From the NCBI RefSeq assembly GCF_035593345.1, contig NZ_CP141606.1, positions 3,162,001-3,226,000 of the forward strand: a DNA stretch of 64,000 nt, in the 5' to 3' direction. The notes below the pieces were generated by a model. That model saw only the letters and a program-made list of their open reading frames with translations, ran no database searches and was not told the origin of the DNA. This DNA comes from Lelliottia sp. JS-SCA-14 (GTDB lineage Bacteria; Pseudomonadota; Gammaproteobacteria; Enterobacterales; Enterobacteriaceae). Positions within the stretch are counted from its first letter, which is position 1, and every line of letters starts with the position of its first letter. Of the stretch, positions 1 to 6,640 are shown in pieces. Both the position numbers and the translations under genes were made by a program.

Positions 1-165
1 TTAGAACAACAAGCATCAATAGCTAGTGATTATTGGCTACTTGTCACATATGGCTTTAATAGAGATACATCTTATTTAGCAGAATACCAAGATTACAATC
101 CTAGCTTATCTACTCATGAATTAATAAGAAGATACAAAGCCGTGTTAAAGGGTTTCCCTGGATGA
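1..165 (+). CDS. C-terminal end of an unidentified protein (5' truncated by window edge)
   Basis: An open frame of 54 codons runs in from the window edge and ends with TGA at 163-165. I do not recognise the sequence; it is polar and aromatic, with no membrane segment. Its stop overlaps the start of the next gene as ATGA, so the two are probably translationally coupled. The position directly upstream of an immunity-type lipoprotein and an Hcp gene suggests a type VI secretion effector or a second immunity protein, but that is inference. The DNA is AT-rich, unlike the core genes later in the window. Confidence 0.6.
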   Translation, partial: LEQQASIASDYWLLVTYGFNRDTSYLAEYQDYNPSLSTHELIRRYKAVLKGFPG

Positions 166-491
166 AAGGATTACTAATACTACCTGTGATATTTCTTCTT
201 TCAGGCTGCCCTGGTGGAGGTGTGCCAATTGCTGAACATCGTAGCATTTTTAGAGAAGGTGATACGATTTGTTTCACTGTAAATAAAACAGACGTGCTTG
301 ATCGTTATAGCGTTTACTATTGGCCTGACAGGAAATATACAGTTATCAAAGCTGATGATAGAGTTTCTTTATCATACCCTGACACCTGTTTTAAAGTTAA
401 GTTACATAATGGCTATCAGTACAATATTGCATATAGCCTTAATGGTAAAAGTTATTCAGATTCATTTTTTATTGATAAAGACGGGAATTAA
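162..491 (+). CDS. putative T6SS immunity periplasmic lipoprotein
   Basis: A 109-residue protein with a lipoprotein signal peptide: Met-Lys, a hydrophobic stretch of about 10 residues and the lipobox LLSGC with Cys at residue 16. The residues after the Cys (PGGG) lack Asp at +2, which by the Lol rule favours outer-membrane sorting facing the periplasm. The mature part looks like a small beta-rich domain. Small lipoproteins of this kind beside hcp genes are commonly annotated as immunity proteins against periplasm-acting type VI effectors. The start overlaps the preceding stop (ATGA) and the stop lies 3 nt before hcp, so the three genes look like one operon. The immunity role is inferred from context. 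Confidence 0.7.
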   Translation: MKGLLILPVIFLLSGCPGGGVPIAEHRSIFREGDTICFTVNKTDVLDRYSVYYWPDRKYTVIKADDRVSLSYPDTCFKVKLHNGYQYNIAYSLNGKSYSDSFFIDKDGN

Positions 492-494
492 AAT

Positions 495-995
495 ATGTCA
501 TTACCAGCTTATTTGTTTTTATATGATGAAAATGGGATGAAAATTCCAGGGGATTGTATGGCGTTAGGTCGTGAAGGTGCTATTGAGATAATGAATAGTA
601 GCTATGGTGTACGCCAACCTGTAGATAGAGTTACAGGAAGCATGACAGGCTGTAGAATACATGACCCTATCACATTACATAAGCAACTTGATAAAGTAAG
701 TCCTTACCTTGCTGTTGCCGTTTGTGAATCAAAACGATTGCAGAAAGCAGTGATAAAGTATTATGAAATTGTAGAAGCAGGGATAGAGGTAGAAATCTAT
801 AATATCACGCTTGAAAGTGTCGTTATCTCATCGGTAGATTTTACCCATGTGTACTATCCGGGTAGCTCTAACCCTAACATGCACGAGGTTGTAGGGCTTA
901 AATTCCGTGGGATTGAATGGAATTATGTTAGAGGGAATATCAAATATGATGACGCATGGATGAAACCAGCACCAGAAAGTCAGAATGCTAAATAA
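495..995 (+). CDS. hcp: Hcp-family type VI secretion system tube protein
   Basis: A 166-residue protein starting MSLPAYLFLYDENG, which has the beta-barrel Hcp pattern: an N-terminal strand, GREGAIEI, then a conserved HDPITLHKQLDKVSPYLAVAVCES block and the C-terminal GLKFRGIEWNYVRGNIKYDDAW block. Hcp proteins stack as hexameric rings to form the T6SS tube and also carry or chaperone effectors. Length is normal for the enterobacterial Hcp group. No other T6SS structural genes are visible, so this is an orphan copy. The start is 3 nt after the lipoprotein stop, with only a weak GGGA ribosome-binding sequence, again suggesting coupling. Base composition is AT-rich, a sign of horizontal transfer. 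Confidence 0.9.
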   Translation: MSLPAYLFLYDENGMKIPGDCMALGREGAIEIMNSSYGVRQPVDRVTGSMTGCRIHDPITLHKQLDKVSPYLAVAVCESKRLQKAVIKYYEIVEAGIEVEIYNITLESVVISSVDFTHVYYPGSSNPNMHEVVGLKFRGIEWNYVRGNIKYDDAWMKPAPESQNAK

Positions 996-1120
996 GAAAT
1001 CATGGGGCTTCAATAACAAATCCATTTGAAATTACAGATAATATAGGTACAGAAAATGTCTTTGATTCCTGTTCTAACTTCACCGATTTCTTATCAGAGA
1101 TACTTGATACAGTAGCGTAA
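992..1120 (+). pseudogene. possible gene remnant after hcp
   Basis: Just after the Hcp stop, a second frame is open for about 42 codons and ends with TAA at 1118-1120. Its translation (NHGASITNPFEITDN... ending FLSEILDTVA) looks protein-like rather than random, but there is no ATG, GTG or TTG start in a sensible place and no ribosome-binding site. It could be the surviving end of an effector gene, or a C-terminal extension of Hcp lost by frameshift. I could not identify a family. Confidence 0.3.
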
Positions 1121-1749
1121 CCTGTGCAGGGGTTTAAATGCCGCTCCGGTACATGAATAGGTGTCTAGGATGTTATTTTATTAATGCCGAAATATGAATT
1201 TCAATCTCTTTTTCAATGAGGAAGTGTAAAAAATGTGTGTTGCAGCTGTTATCGCTTAGATTGTTTGCTTGTTTGGATACGTAACGGCGTCGAGTGGCAG
1301 TATTGCTGGCTAGAGGATCGTCCTTAGAAGGTGGTACGGGTATTTCACAGCCTTAACGTGGAAGGGCACCCCGAGTCATTTGGTACAAAACAGCTTACTT
1401 TTTCCAGCTTAGGGGAAGCTGCTTGTTGGCGTAAGCCCCCCCTACCGTTTATCGCTTCTTCACGCTGTACCTTGACACGAAAAAGTAGCCACCTGGTAAG
1501 CCCGGATACGGACTATAAACGGCAAGTGAGAAAATTAATCTTATAGGCAACGATTCAAGGAGCTTTACCGCCCTCCCCTCAAACTTATTAAACATTATAA
1601 AAAGCGCCACCTCACCTTCATCTGTAAGTATACATTGATATAACGAAATTAAATTGTATCTATATTGTAGTTGCCTAATCATCATTATAAAACAGGGGTG
1701 TAAACCGCCTGTTTTATCACCTTAAACAGGTTCATATAAGAACATTCGC
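1121..1749 (+). other. non-coding stretch without convincing genes
   Basis: About 630 nt in which both strands show only short open frames (longest under 80 codons) with no ribosome-binding sites or recognisable products. It separates the type VI islet from the autotransporter gene and looks like degraded accessory DNA. A small perfect hairpin at 1687-1717 is listed separately. Confidence 0.5.
1687..1717. terminator. terminator-like hairpin
   Basis: A perfect 10-bp stem, ATAAAACAGG at 1687-1696 paired with CCTGTTTTAT at 1708-1717, around an 11-nt loop. The A/T-rich outer stem gives U-rich sequence on either strand, so it could end transcripts from the islet before the autotransporter promoter region. 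Confidence 0.35.
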
Positions 1750-1763
1750 ATGATGTAGATCAA
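1750..1763. promoter_or_regulatory. possible FNR-type site
   Basis: ATGATGTAGATCAA matches the FNR consensus TTGAT-N4-ATCAA at 9 of 10 informative positions. It lies about 100 nt upstream of the preferred autotransporter start. Suggestive only, because one mismatch and a simple consensus make chance matches likely. Confidence 0.25.
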
Positions 1764-1863
1764 TAATTTCACCATCACATTCCGGGATATTTCACCGCTA
1801 TTATCAATGTATAAAATTACGCATTGGTACATTTTCTCTTCTTTATCTGTGGTGGATAGCAAA

Positions 1864-2817
1864 ATGAAATTAGTTAATTTTAGAAATTCTACAATTGCGG
1901 TAGTTGTATTTGGTGCTTTAGTTGCTTCTACTTGTGCAAACGCCGCGACTCATGCTTCTGATGTGCAACTTTCTACAGGTATGGATCTGGAAACTCACCT
2001 TAATAACGAATCAGGGCGAGTAGATGGACTGTCTAATGACATGTGGGACACTGAGCAAGCTGTAAAAACTAACGCTGATGATATCAAAACTAACAACAAT
2101 CATATTGTTGCTGTTGAGCAAGATCTTAACAGCACTAAGAACGGCGTAGTAATTGTACAAAGTGAAGTCGTTCAAAATACTTCAGATATCCAGACTAACA
2201 AAGATTCTATTGCTGCTAACAAAACCGCTCAAGACACGGTAAACCACGGTCTTACTGACGTTAACATTCATCAAGATACGTTGATTAGTGGGAACACCAC
2301 GCGCATTAATGCGTTAGAAAATGCGCCTAAACCTAAAGATGGGGCTAAAGGTGATAAAGGCGATAAAGGTGATCGCGGTTTAGCCGGTGCAACTACCACC
2401 GTCACTAAAGTCGATACGGCGACACAGGCGAAAGTCGCAAGCAATAGCGTAGCGATAGCTGAGACGGCGAAACAGTCTGCGAATGTTGCTAAAGATCTGC
2501 AGGACGCAAAACAGTTCCTAAACCAGCAGCAGAGCAGCAGCAATGCGCAATTTAAAAGTCTGAAAGACGAAATGGATGACAATAAAAAAGAGTCCCGCAG
2601 CGGCGCGGCGTCAGCCATTGCGATTGCGTCGATGCCACAGGTGGAAGCTGGCCAGTCGGTGATGTTCTCCGCAGGCGCGGGAACCTTTAAAGATGAACAA
2701 GCGCTGAGCGTGGGCGCCTCCTTCCATGCAGGTACATCGACGGTCATTAAAGCGGGTGTCAGCGACTCCACAAATAATGATTTTGCGATGGGCGCGGGAA
2801 TCGGCATTGGTTTCTGA
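1864..2817 (+). CDS. trimeric autotransporter adhesin, YadA-like, with collagen-like segment
   Basis: 317 residues from the preferred ATG. An upstream in-frame ATG at 1807 has no ribosome-binding site and would precede the signal peptide by 19 residues. A signal peptide occupies residues 1-28 (cleavage after CANA). Residues 30-155 form a heptad-rich, Asn/Thr/Asp-rich passenger likely to be a trimeric coiled coil. Residues about 159-175 are a Gly-X-Y collagen-like run (GAKGDKGDKGDRG). A second coiled coil follows, and residues about 250-317 match a YadA-type beta-barrel anchor ending in GIGF. Such proteins insert three C-terminal anchors to form one outer-membrane barrel and expose the stalk for adhesion. 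The 5' half is AT-rich and the 3' half is GC-richer like core DNA. Confidence 0.8.
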   Translation: MKLVNFRNSTIAVVVFGALVASTCANAATHASDVQLSTGMDLETHLNNESGRVDGLSNDMWDTEQAVKTNADDIKTNNNHIVAVEQDLNSTKNGVVIVQSEVVQNTSDIQTNKDSIAANKTAQDTVNHGLTDVNIHQDTLISGNTTRINALENAPKPKDGAKGDKGDKGDRGLAGATTTVTKVDTATQAKVASNSVAIAETAKQSANVAKDLQDAKQFLNQQQSSSNAQFKSLKDEMDDNKKESRSGAASAIAIASMPQVEAGQSVMFSAGAGTFKDEQALSVGASFHAGTSTVIKAGVSDSTNNDFAMGAGIGIGF

Positions 2818-2872
2818 TAAACCGGCTCATCGTAATTGAATAATTCACCTGTACCCTTTGATGATAGCCATC

Positions 2873-3010
2873 ATGATAAAAATAATAGTTTGTTCTGCTG
2901 TTCTTTATATTTTACTGATGCTGACCGGTTTTTGGCTCGGCACCCTGTATAGCGATTATTTCTCCTGTCGTCAGCTGTCCCTGGCTTTAAATTATGTCCA
3001 TTGTGATTGA
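2873..3010 (+). CDS. small single-span membrane protein, hypothetical
   Basis: A 45-codon frame starting MIKIIVCSAVLYILLMLTGF, with one strongly hydrophobic segment (residues about 2-22) followed by a short tail containing two Cys. An in-frame ATG at 2861 would add four residues; neither start has a clear ribosome-binding site. It sits between the autotransporter and a lipoprotein gene, its stop being 9 nt before that ATG, which supports a small co-transcribed unit. Function is unknown. Confidence 0.5.
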   Translation: MIKIIVCSAVLYILLMLTGFWLGTLYSDYFSCRQLSLALNYVHCD

Positions 3011-3019
3011 GGTTAATAA

Positions 3020-3481
3020 ATGAAGAAGTTACTGATGATTGCCCTGGCGGTTTCCGCGCTTTCTGCCTGCTCCTCCCCTGCTGAACGCATGGCGAAGTGT
3101 GAAGCGCAGGGCGTGAGCCGGGATACCTGTTATCTGGCGGAACAAAATCGCACCACGGCGATGAACGCCGTGGCTGAAAAACAGGCGCTGGAGAATGCCG
3201 CTAACGCCGTGCAGCATGCGCAAAGCGCCAAAGTGCAGGACCCGCTGCGCGAGGCGTCATTTACCGCCAACGGCATTAACGCTACGGTCAGCAACGGCTT
3301 TTTCACCGCGAAAATCAACGGTAAGAAAGCCGTGGTGAAGCGTTTTAATGCGAATAGTTATGAAATCAAAGGGGCGGGATACGTTCTCTCCATCACCCTT
3401 GATGACAACGGGATTACCGACGCGTCATGGAATAAAACCCACGGTCGCGATAACGGTTTACTGCAGTTTACGCAGAAGTAA
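3020..3481 (+). CDS. small lipoprotein of unknown function
   Basis: 153 residues with a clear lipoprotein signal: MKKLLMIALAVSALSAC, lipobox LSAC with Cys 17, followed by Ser-Ser, which favours the outer membrane. A region of about 60 residues rich in Ala, Glu and Gln (probably helical) follows, then a compact C-terminal domain of alternating short strands (about 75-150). I do not recognise the family. It lies directly downstream of the autotransporter and the small membrane protein; an adhesin accessory role is possible but unsupported by homology. A strong terminator follows. Confidence 0.75.
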   Translation: MKKLLMIALAVSALSACSSPAERMAKCEAQGVSRDTCYLAEQNRTTAMNAVAEKQALENAANAVQHAQSAKVQDPLREASFTANGINATVSNGFFTAKINGKKAVVKRFNANSYEIKGAGYVLSITLDDNGITDASWNKTHGRDNGLLQFTQK

Positions 3482-3486
3482 TGTTA

Positions 3487-3511
3487 AGGCGGCTAACGTG
3501 CCGCCTTTTTT
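3487..3511 (+). terminator. rho-independent terminator
   Basis: AGGCGGC and GCCGCCT form a 7-bp GC-rich stem with a 6-nt loop followed by six T, starting 6 nt after the lipoprotein stop. Confidence 0.85.
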
Positions 3512-3631
3512 GTCTCCTGCGCGGCGAGGGATTTGTACGACGAAGCGGCAGATTTTTGCTATCGAAAACATCGGGTTATTGACCACTTTTCACCCCCCTC
3601 TTTTGTAACAAAACAGTAAACAAATTAACCA

Positions 3632-3660
3632 TTGAGCCACGCGCCAAAAGGCTCTATATT
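3632..3660 (+). promoter_or_regulatory. putative sigma-70 promoter for dat-ddc
   Basis: TTGAGC (3632-3637), a 17-nt spacer and TATATT (3655-3660) form a good sigma-70-type pair, 84 nt upstream of the dat start codon. The rest of the 260-nt gap shows no other gene. Confidence 0.5.
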
Positions 3661-3743
3661 GGCCGCGTTTTTTACTCGCTACATCCTTAACTAACTATTT
3701 ATTCAATCGAGGCGCATAAGACTGCCCCGGTTGTAGGAGTGAT

Positions 3744-5120
3744 ATGATGACGGATAAAGTCCGTATTGACACCGCAGATGCCCACAAAAGCAACGAAACC
3801 TATCTGGCCCGTCAGGCCGAGTTTGAATCAAACGTCAGGAGTTATCCTCGCAAACTGCCTTTAGCGATCACTAAAGCAGACGGCGTGTGGATTACCGATG
3901 CAGATAATAAAGAATACCTTGACTGTCTTGCAGGCGCGGGCACCCTCGCGCTTGGCCATAACCATCCTGATGTGCTGAAAAGCATCCAAAATGTCATTAC
4001 CAGCGGCTTGCCGTTACATACGCTCGATCTGACGACTCCGTTGAAAGACGAGTTCTCGGAATACCTGCTCTCCCTGCTGCCAGGCCAGGGCAAAGAATAT
4101 TGCCTGCAGTTCACCGGCCCGTCCGGCGCAGATGCGGTGGAAGCCGCGCTGAAGCTGGCGAAAAAGGTCACCGGTCGCAGCAGCATCATCAGCTTCTCTG
4201 GCGGTTATCACGGGATGACCCACGGCGCGCTGTCCGTGACAGGTAACCTGTCACCGAAAGAAGCGGTCGATAACATGATGCCAGAAGTGCAGTTCATGCC
4301 TTACCCGCACCAGTACCGTTGCCCGCTGGGTATCGGCGGTGACGCGGGCGTGAAAGCGCTGACCTACTACTTTGACAACCTGATCAACGACGTCGAAAGC
4401 GGCGTGCGTAAACCTGCAGCCGTGATTCTGGAAGCGGTTCAGGGCGAAGGCGGCGTGAACCCGGCTCCGGCTGAGTGGCTGCAGCGCATCCGTAAAGTGA
4501 CTCAGGAACACGGCATTCTGCTGATCCTCGACGAAGTTCAGGCGGGCTTCTGCCGTACCGGCAAGCCGTTCGCCTTCGAACACGCGGGTATCGAGCCAGA
4601 CATCATCGTCATGTCCAAAGCTGTCGGTGGCGGTCTGCCGCTGGCCGTGCTCGGCATCAAAAAGCAGTTCGATGCCTGGGCGCCGGGTCATCACACCGGC
4701 ACCTTCCGTGGCAACCAGCTCGCGATGGCGACCGGCCTGACCACGCTGAAAATTCTGAAAGATCAGAACATCGCCGACAAAGTTGCCGCTCAGGGCGAAT
4801 GGCTGAAAGGCCAGTTGGCTGAGTTGCAGCAGCGTTATCCGGTGATCGGCCACGTGCGTGGTCTGGGCCTGATGATCGGCATCGAAATCGTGAAACCGAA
4901 CGAAGCGCCAGATCACATGGGCTGCTTCCCGGGCGATGGCGATCTCTCCGCCCTGATCCAGAAGAAATGCTTCGAAGCGGGCCTGATTCTGGAGCGCGGA
5001 GGTCGTAACGGCGTCGTTCTGCGTCTGCTGCCATCCCTGCTGATTAGCGATCAGGAGCTGAAAGTCTTCCTGGATAAATTCGAGCAGGCGCTGCTTGCTG
5101 CGGGCGTTCGCCCGGTCTAA
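3744..5120 (+). CDS. dat: L-2,4-diaminobutyrate:2-oxoglutarate 4-aminotransferase
   Basis: 458 residues, a class III PLP aminotransferase. It converts aspartate 4-semialdehyde (with glutamate as donor) to L-2,4-diaminobutyrate. Visible features are the N-terminal [20 protein letters not shown] block, the [15 protein letters not shown] cofactor region, [26 protein letters not shown] and the PLP lysine in [12 protein letters not shown] at residue 292. Length matches the Dat/EctB-like family. The start at 3744 is followed at once by a second ATG; TAGGAGTG upstream serves as ribosome-binding site. The next gene starts 13 nt after the stop and encodes the matching decarboxylase, so the pair forms the 1,3-diaminopropane pathway known from Acinetobacter, Enterobacter and other bacteria. 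Confidence 0.92.
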   Translation: MMTDKVRIDTADAHKSNETYLARQAEFESNVRSYPRKLPLAITKADGVWITDADNKEYLDCLAGAGTLALGHNHPDVLKSIQNVITSGLPLHTLDLTTPLKDEFSEYLLSLLPGQGKEYCLQFTGPSGADAVEAALKLAKKVTGRSSIISFSGGYHGMTHGALSVTGNLSPKEAVDNMMPEVQFMPYPHQYRCPLGIGGDAGVKALTYYFDNLINDVESGVRKPAAVILEAVQGEGGVNPAPAEWLQRIRKVTQEHGILLILDEVQAGFCRTGKPFAFEHAGIEPDIIVMSKAVGGGLPLAVLGIKKQFDAWAPGHHTGTFRGNQLAMATGLTTLKILKDQNIADKVAAQGEWLKGQLAELQQRYPVIGHVRGLGLMIGIEIVKPNEAPDHMGCFPGDGDLSALIQKKCFEAGLILERGGRNGVVLRLLPSLLISDQELKVFLDKFEQALLAAGVRPV

Positions 5121-5133
5121 CGGAGTTAGAAAG

Positions 5134-6600
5134 ATGTCTGAGTCAAACCCAATTCTGTCGTCGTCGGCGCAAAGCATCGAGGCCTATCAGCAGGCCATCG
5201 AGCAGAGCTCACAGGCGGTGATGCAGTGGCTGCAGCAGTCTGAGATGTATCAGGGGAAAACCGTCGCCGAACTGCGCGACAACATCTCCCTGAACTTCGG
5301 TCAGAAAGGCCTTGGCAACGAAGCGGCGATTGCCCGCGCGGTCGAGTACTTCCTGAAAGACAGCCTGTCGGTTCACCACCCGCAGTGCGTGGCGCACCTG
5401 CACTGCCCGAGCCTGGTCGTCAGCCAGGCGGCGGAAGTGCTGATCAACGCCACCAACCAGAGCATGGACTCCTGGGATCAGAGCCCGTCAGCGACCATCA
5501 TTGAGATGAAGCTGATCGACTGGCTGCGTACCCGCGTGGGTTATCAGGCCGGTGATGCGGGCGTGTTCACCAGCGGTGGCACCCAGAGCAACCTGATGGG
5601 GCTGATGCTGGCGCGTGACGCCTTCTTCGCGCGTCAGGGCCACTCTATCCAGCAGGATGGTCTGGTCGGCGATCTGCGTAAGATCCGTGTGCTCTGTTCT
5701 GAAAATGCGCACTTCTCCGTGCAGAAGAACATGGCGTTGCTCGGTCTGGGCTACCAGTCGGTCACTCAGGTGAAAACCGATGAGTGCTCGCGCATGGATC
5801 TGAGCGATCTGGCGGCAAAAATTGCCCAGTGCAATGCCAGTGGCGAACAGATTCTGGCGATCGTGGCCACCGCCGGAACCACCGACGCGGGTGCTATCGA
5901 TCCCCTGCGCGCTATCGCTGAGATGGCGGCTGAGCAGCAGATTTGGGTACACGTAGATGCGGCCTGGGGCGGCGCGCTGCTGATGTCCGATAAGTATCGC
6001 GACTACCTGGACGGCATCGAGCTGGTGGATTCCATCACTCTGGACTTCCACAAGCAGTTCTTCCAGACCATCAGCTGCGGCGCGTTCCTGCTGAAAGAAG
6101 AGCGTCATTACGAGCTGATGCGTTACCAGGCGGCCTACCTGAACTCCGAGTTTGACGAAGAGGCGGGTGTGCCGAATCTGGTCTCCAAATCACTGCAGAC
6201 CACGCGCCGTTTCGACGCGCTGAAGCTGTGGATGAGCCTGGAAGCGCTGGGTCAGGAGCAATACGCGGCGATCATCGATCACGGCGTCACCCTGGCACAG
6301 GCCGTGGCGGCATACGTGCAAACTCAGGATAGCCTTGAGCTGGTGATGAAGCCTCAGCTGGCAAGCGTGCTGTTCCGCTTCCGTCCAGACTCTGCGCTGA
6401 ACGACGCGGCCATCGCGCTGCTGAACCAGAAGATCGGTGATGCTCTGCTCGACTCCGGTCGCGCCAACGTCGGTGTTACCGAGCACAACGGCGTGACCTG
6501 TCTGAAGCTGACGCTGCTGAACCCAACGGTGACGCTGGGCGATGTGAAAGTCCTGCTGTCGCTGGTTGAACGTACGGCGCACGAGATTCTGGCGAAGTAA
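5134..6600 (+). CDS. ddc: L-2,4-diaminobutyrate decarboxylase
   Basis: 488 residues, a PLP-dependent group II decarboxylase (glutamate/tyrosine decarboxylase fold) that turns L-2,4-diaminobutyrate into 1,3-diaminopropane, a polyamine. Key motifs are VFTSGGTQSNLMGL (phosphate binding), WVHVDAAWGGALL (Asp contacting the PLP nitrogen) and LDFHKQFFQ with the PLP lysine at residue 307. The start chosen is the ATG preceded by CGGAGTTAGAAAG; an upstream in-frame ATG at 5095 lies inside dat and is rejected. It is co-directional with dat at 13-nt spacing, and a terminator follows 9 nt after the stop. Confidence 0.93.
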   Translation: MSESNPILSSSAQSIEAYQQAIEQSSQAVMQWLQQSEMYQGKTVAELRDNISLNFGQKGLGNEAAIARAVEYFLKDSLSVHHPQCVAHLHCPSLVVSQAAEVLINATNQSMDSWDQSPSATIIEMKLIDWLRTRVGYQAGDAGVFTSGGTQSNLMGLMLARDAFFARQGHSIQQDGLVGDLRKIRVLCSENAHFSVQKNMALLGLGYQSVTQVKTDECSRMDLSDLAAKIAQCNASGEQILAIVATAGTTDAGAIDPLRAIAEMAAEQQIWVHVDAAWGGALLMSDKYRDYLDGIELVDSITLDFHKQFFQTISCGAFLLKEERHYELMRYQAAYLNSEFDEEAGVPNLVSKSLQTTRRFDALKLWMSLEALGQEQYAAIIDHGVTLAQAVAAYVQTQDSLELVMKPQLASVLFRFRPDSALNDAAIALLNQKIGDALLDSGRANVGVTEHNGVTCLKLTLLNPTVTLGDVKVLLSLVERTAHEILAK

Positions 6601-6609
6601 GTTCCTGTT

Positions 6610-6637
6610 CCCCGCACCGCCCGGTGCGGGGACTTTT
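6610..6637 (+). terminator. terminator between ddc and the convergent export operon
   Basis: A 9-bp perfect stem, CCCCGCACC / GGTGCGGGG, with a 3-nt loop, followed by ACTTTTGT on the + strand. It lies between two convergent operons. A nearly identical hairpin lies at 10745-10764, at the 3' end of the second operon copy. Confidence 0.7.
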
Positions 6638-6640
6638 GTA

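Noticed and set aside
1331..1546. 71-codon frame after the hcp islet
   Set aside because: No ribosome-binding site and no recognisable product; surrounding sequence looks degraded.
1449..1685. 78-codon minus-strand frame upstream of the autotransporter
   Set aside because: Composition is not protein-like enough, no start signals, and it covers part of the relic DNA.
4251..5177. Long minus-strand frame (308 codons) across dat
   Set aside because: It is antisense to a clear aminotransferase and arises from GC-rich codon bias; no homology and no start signals.
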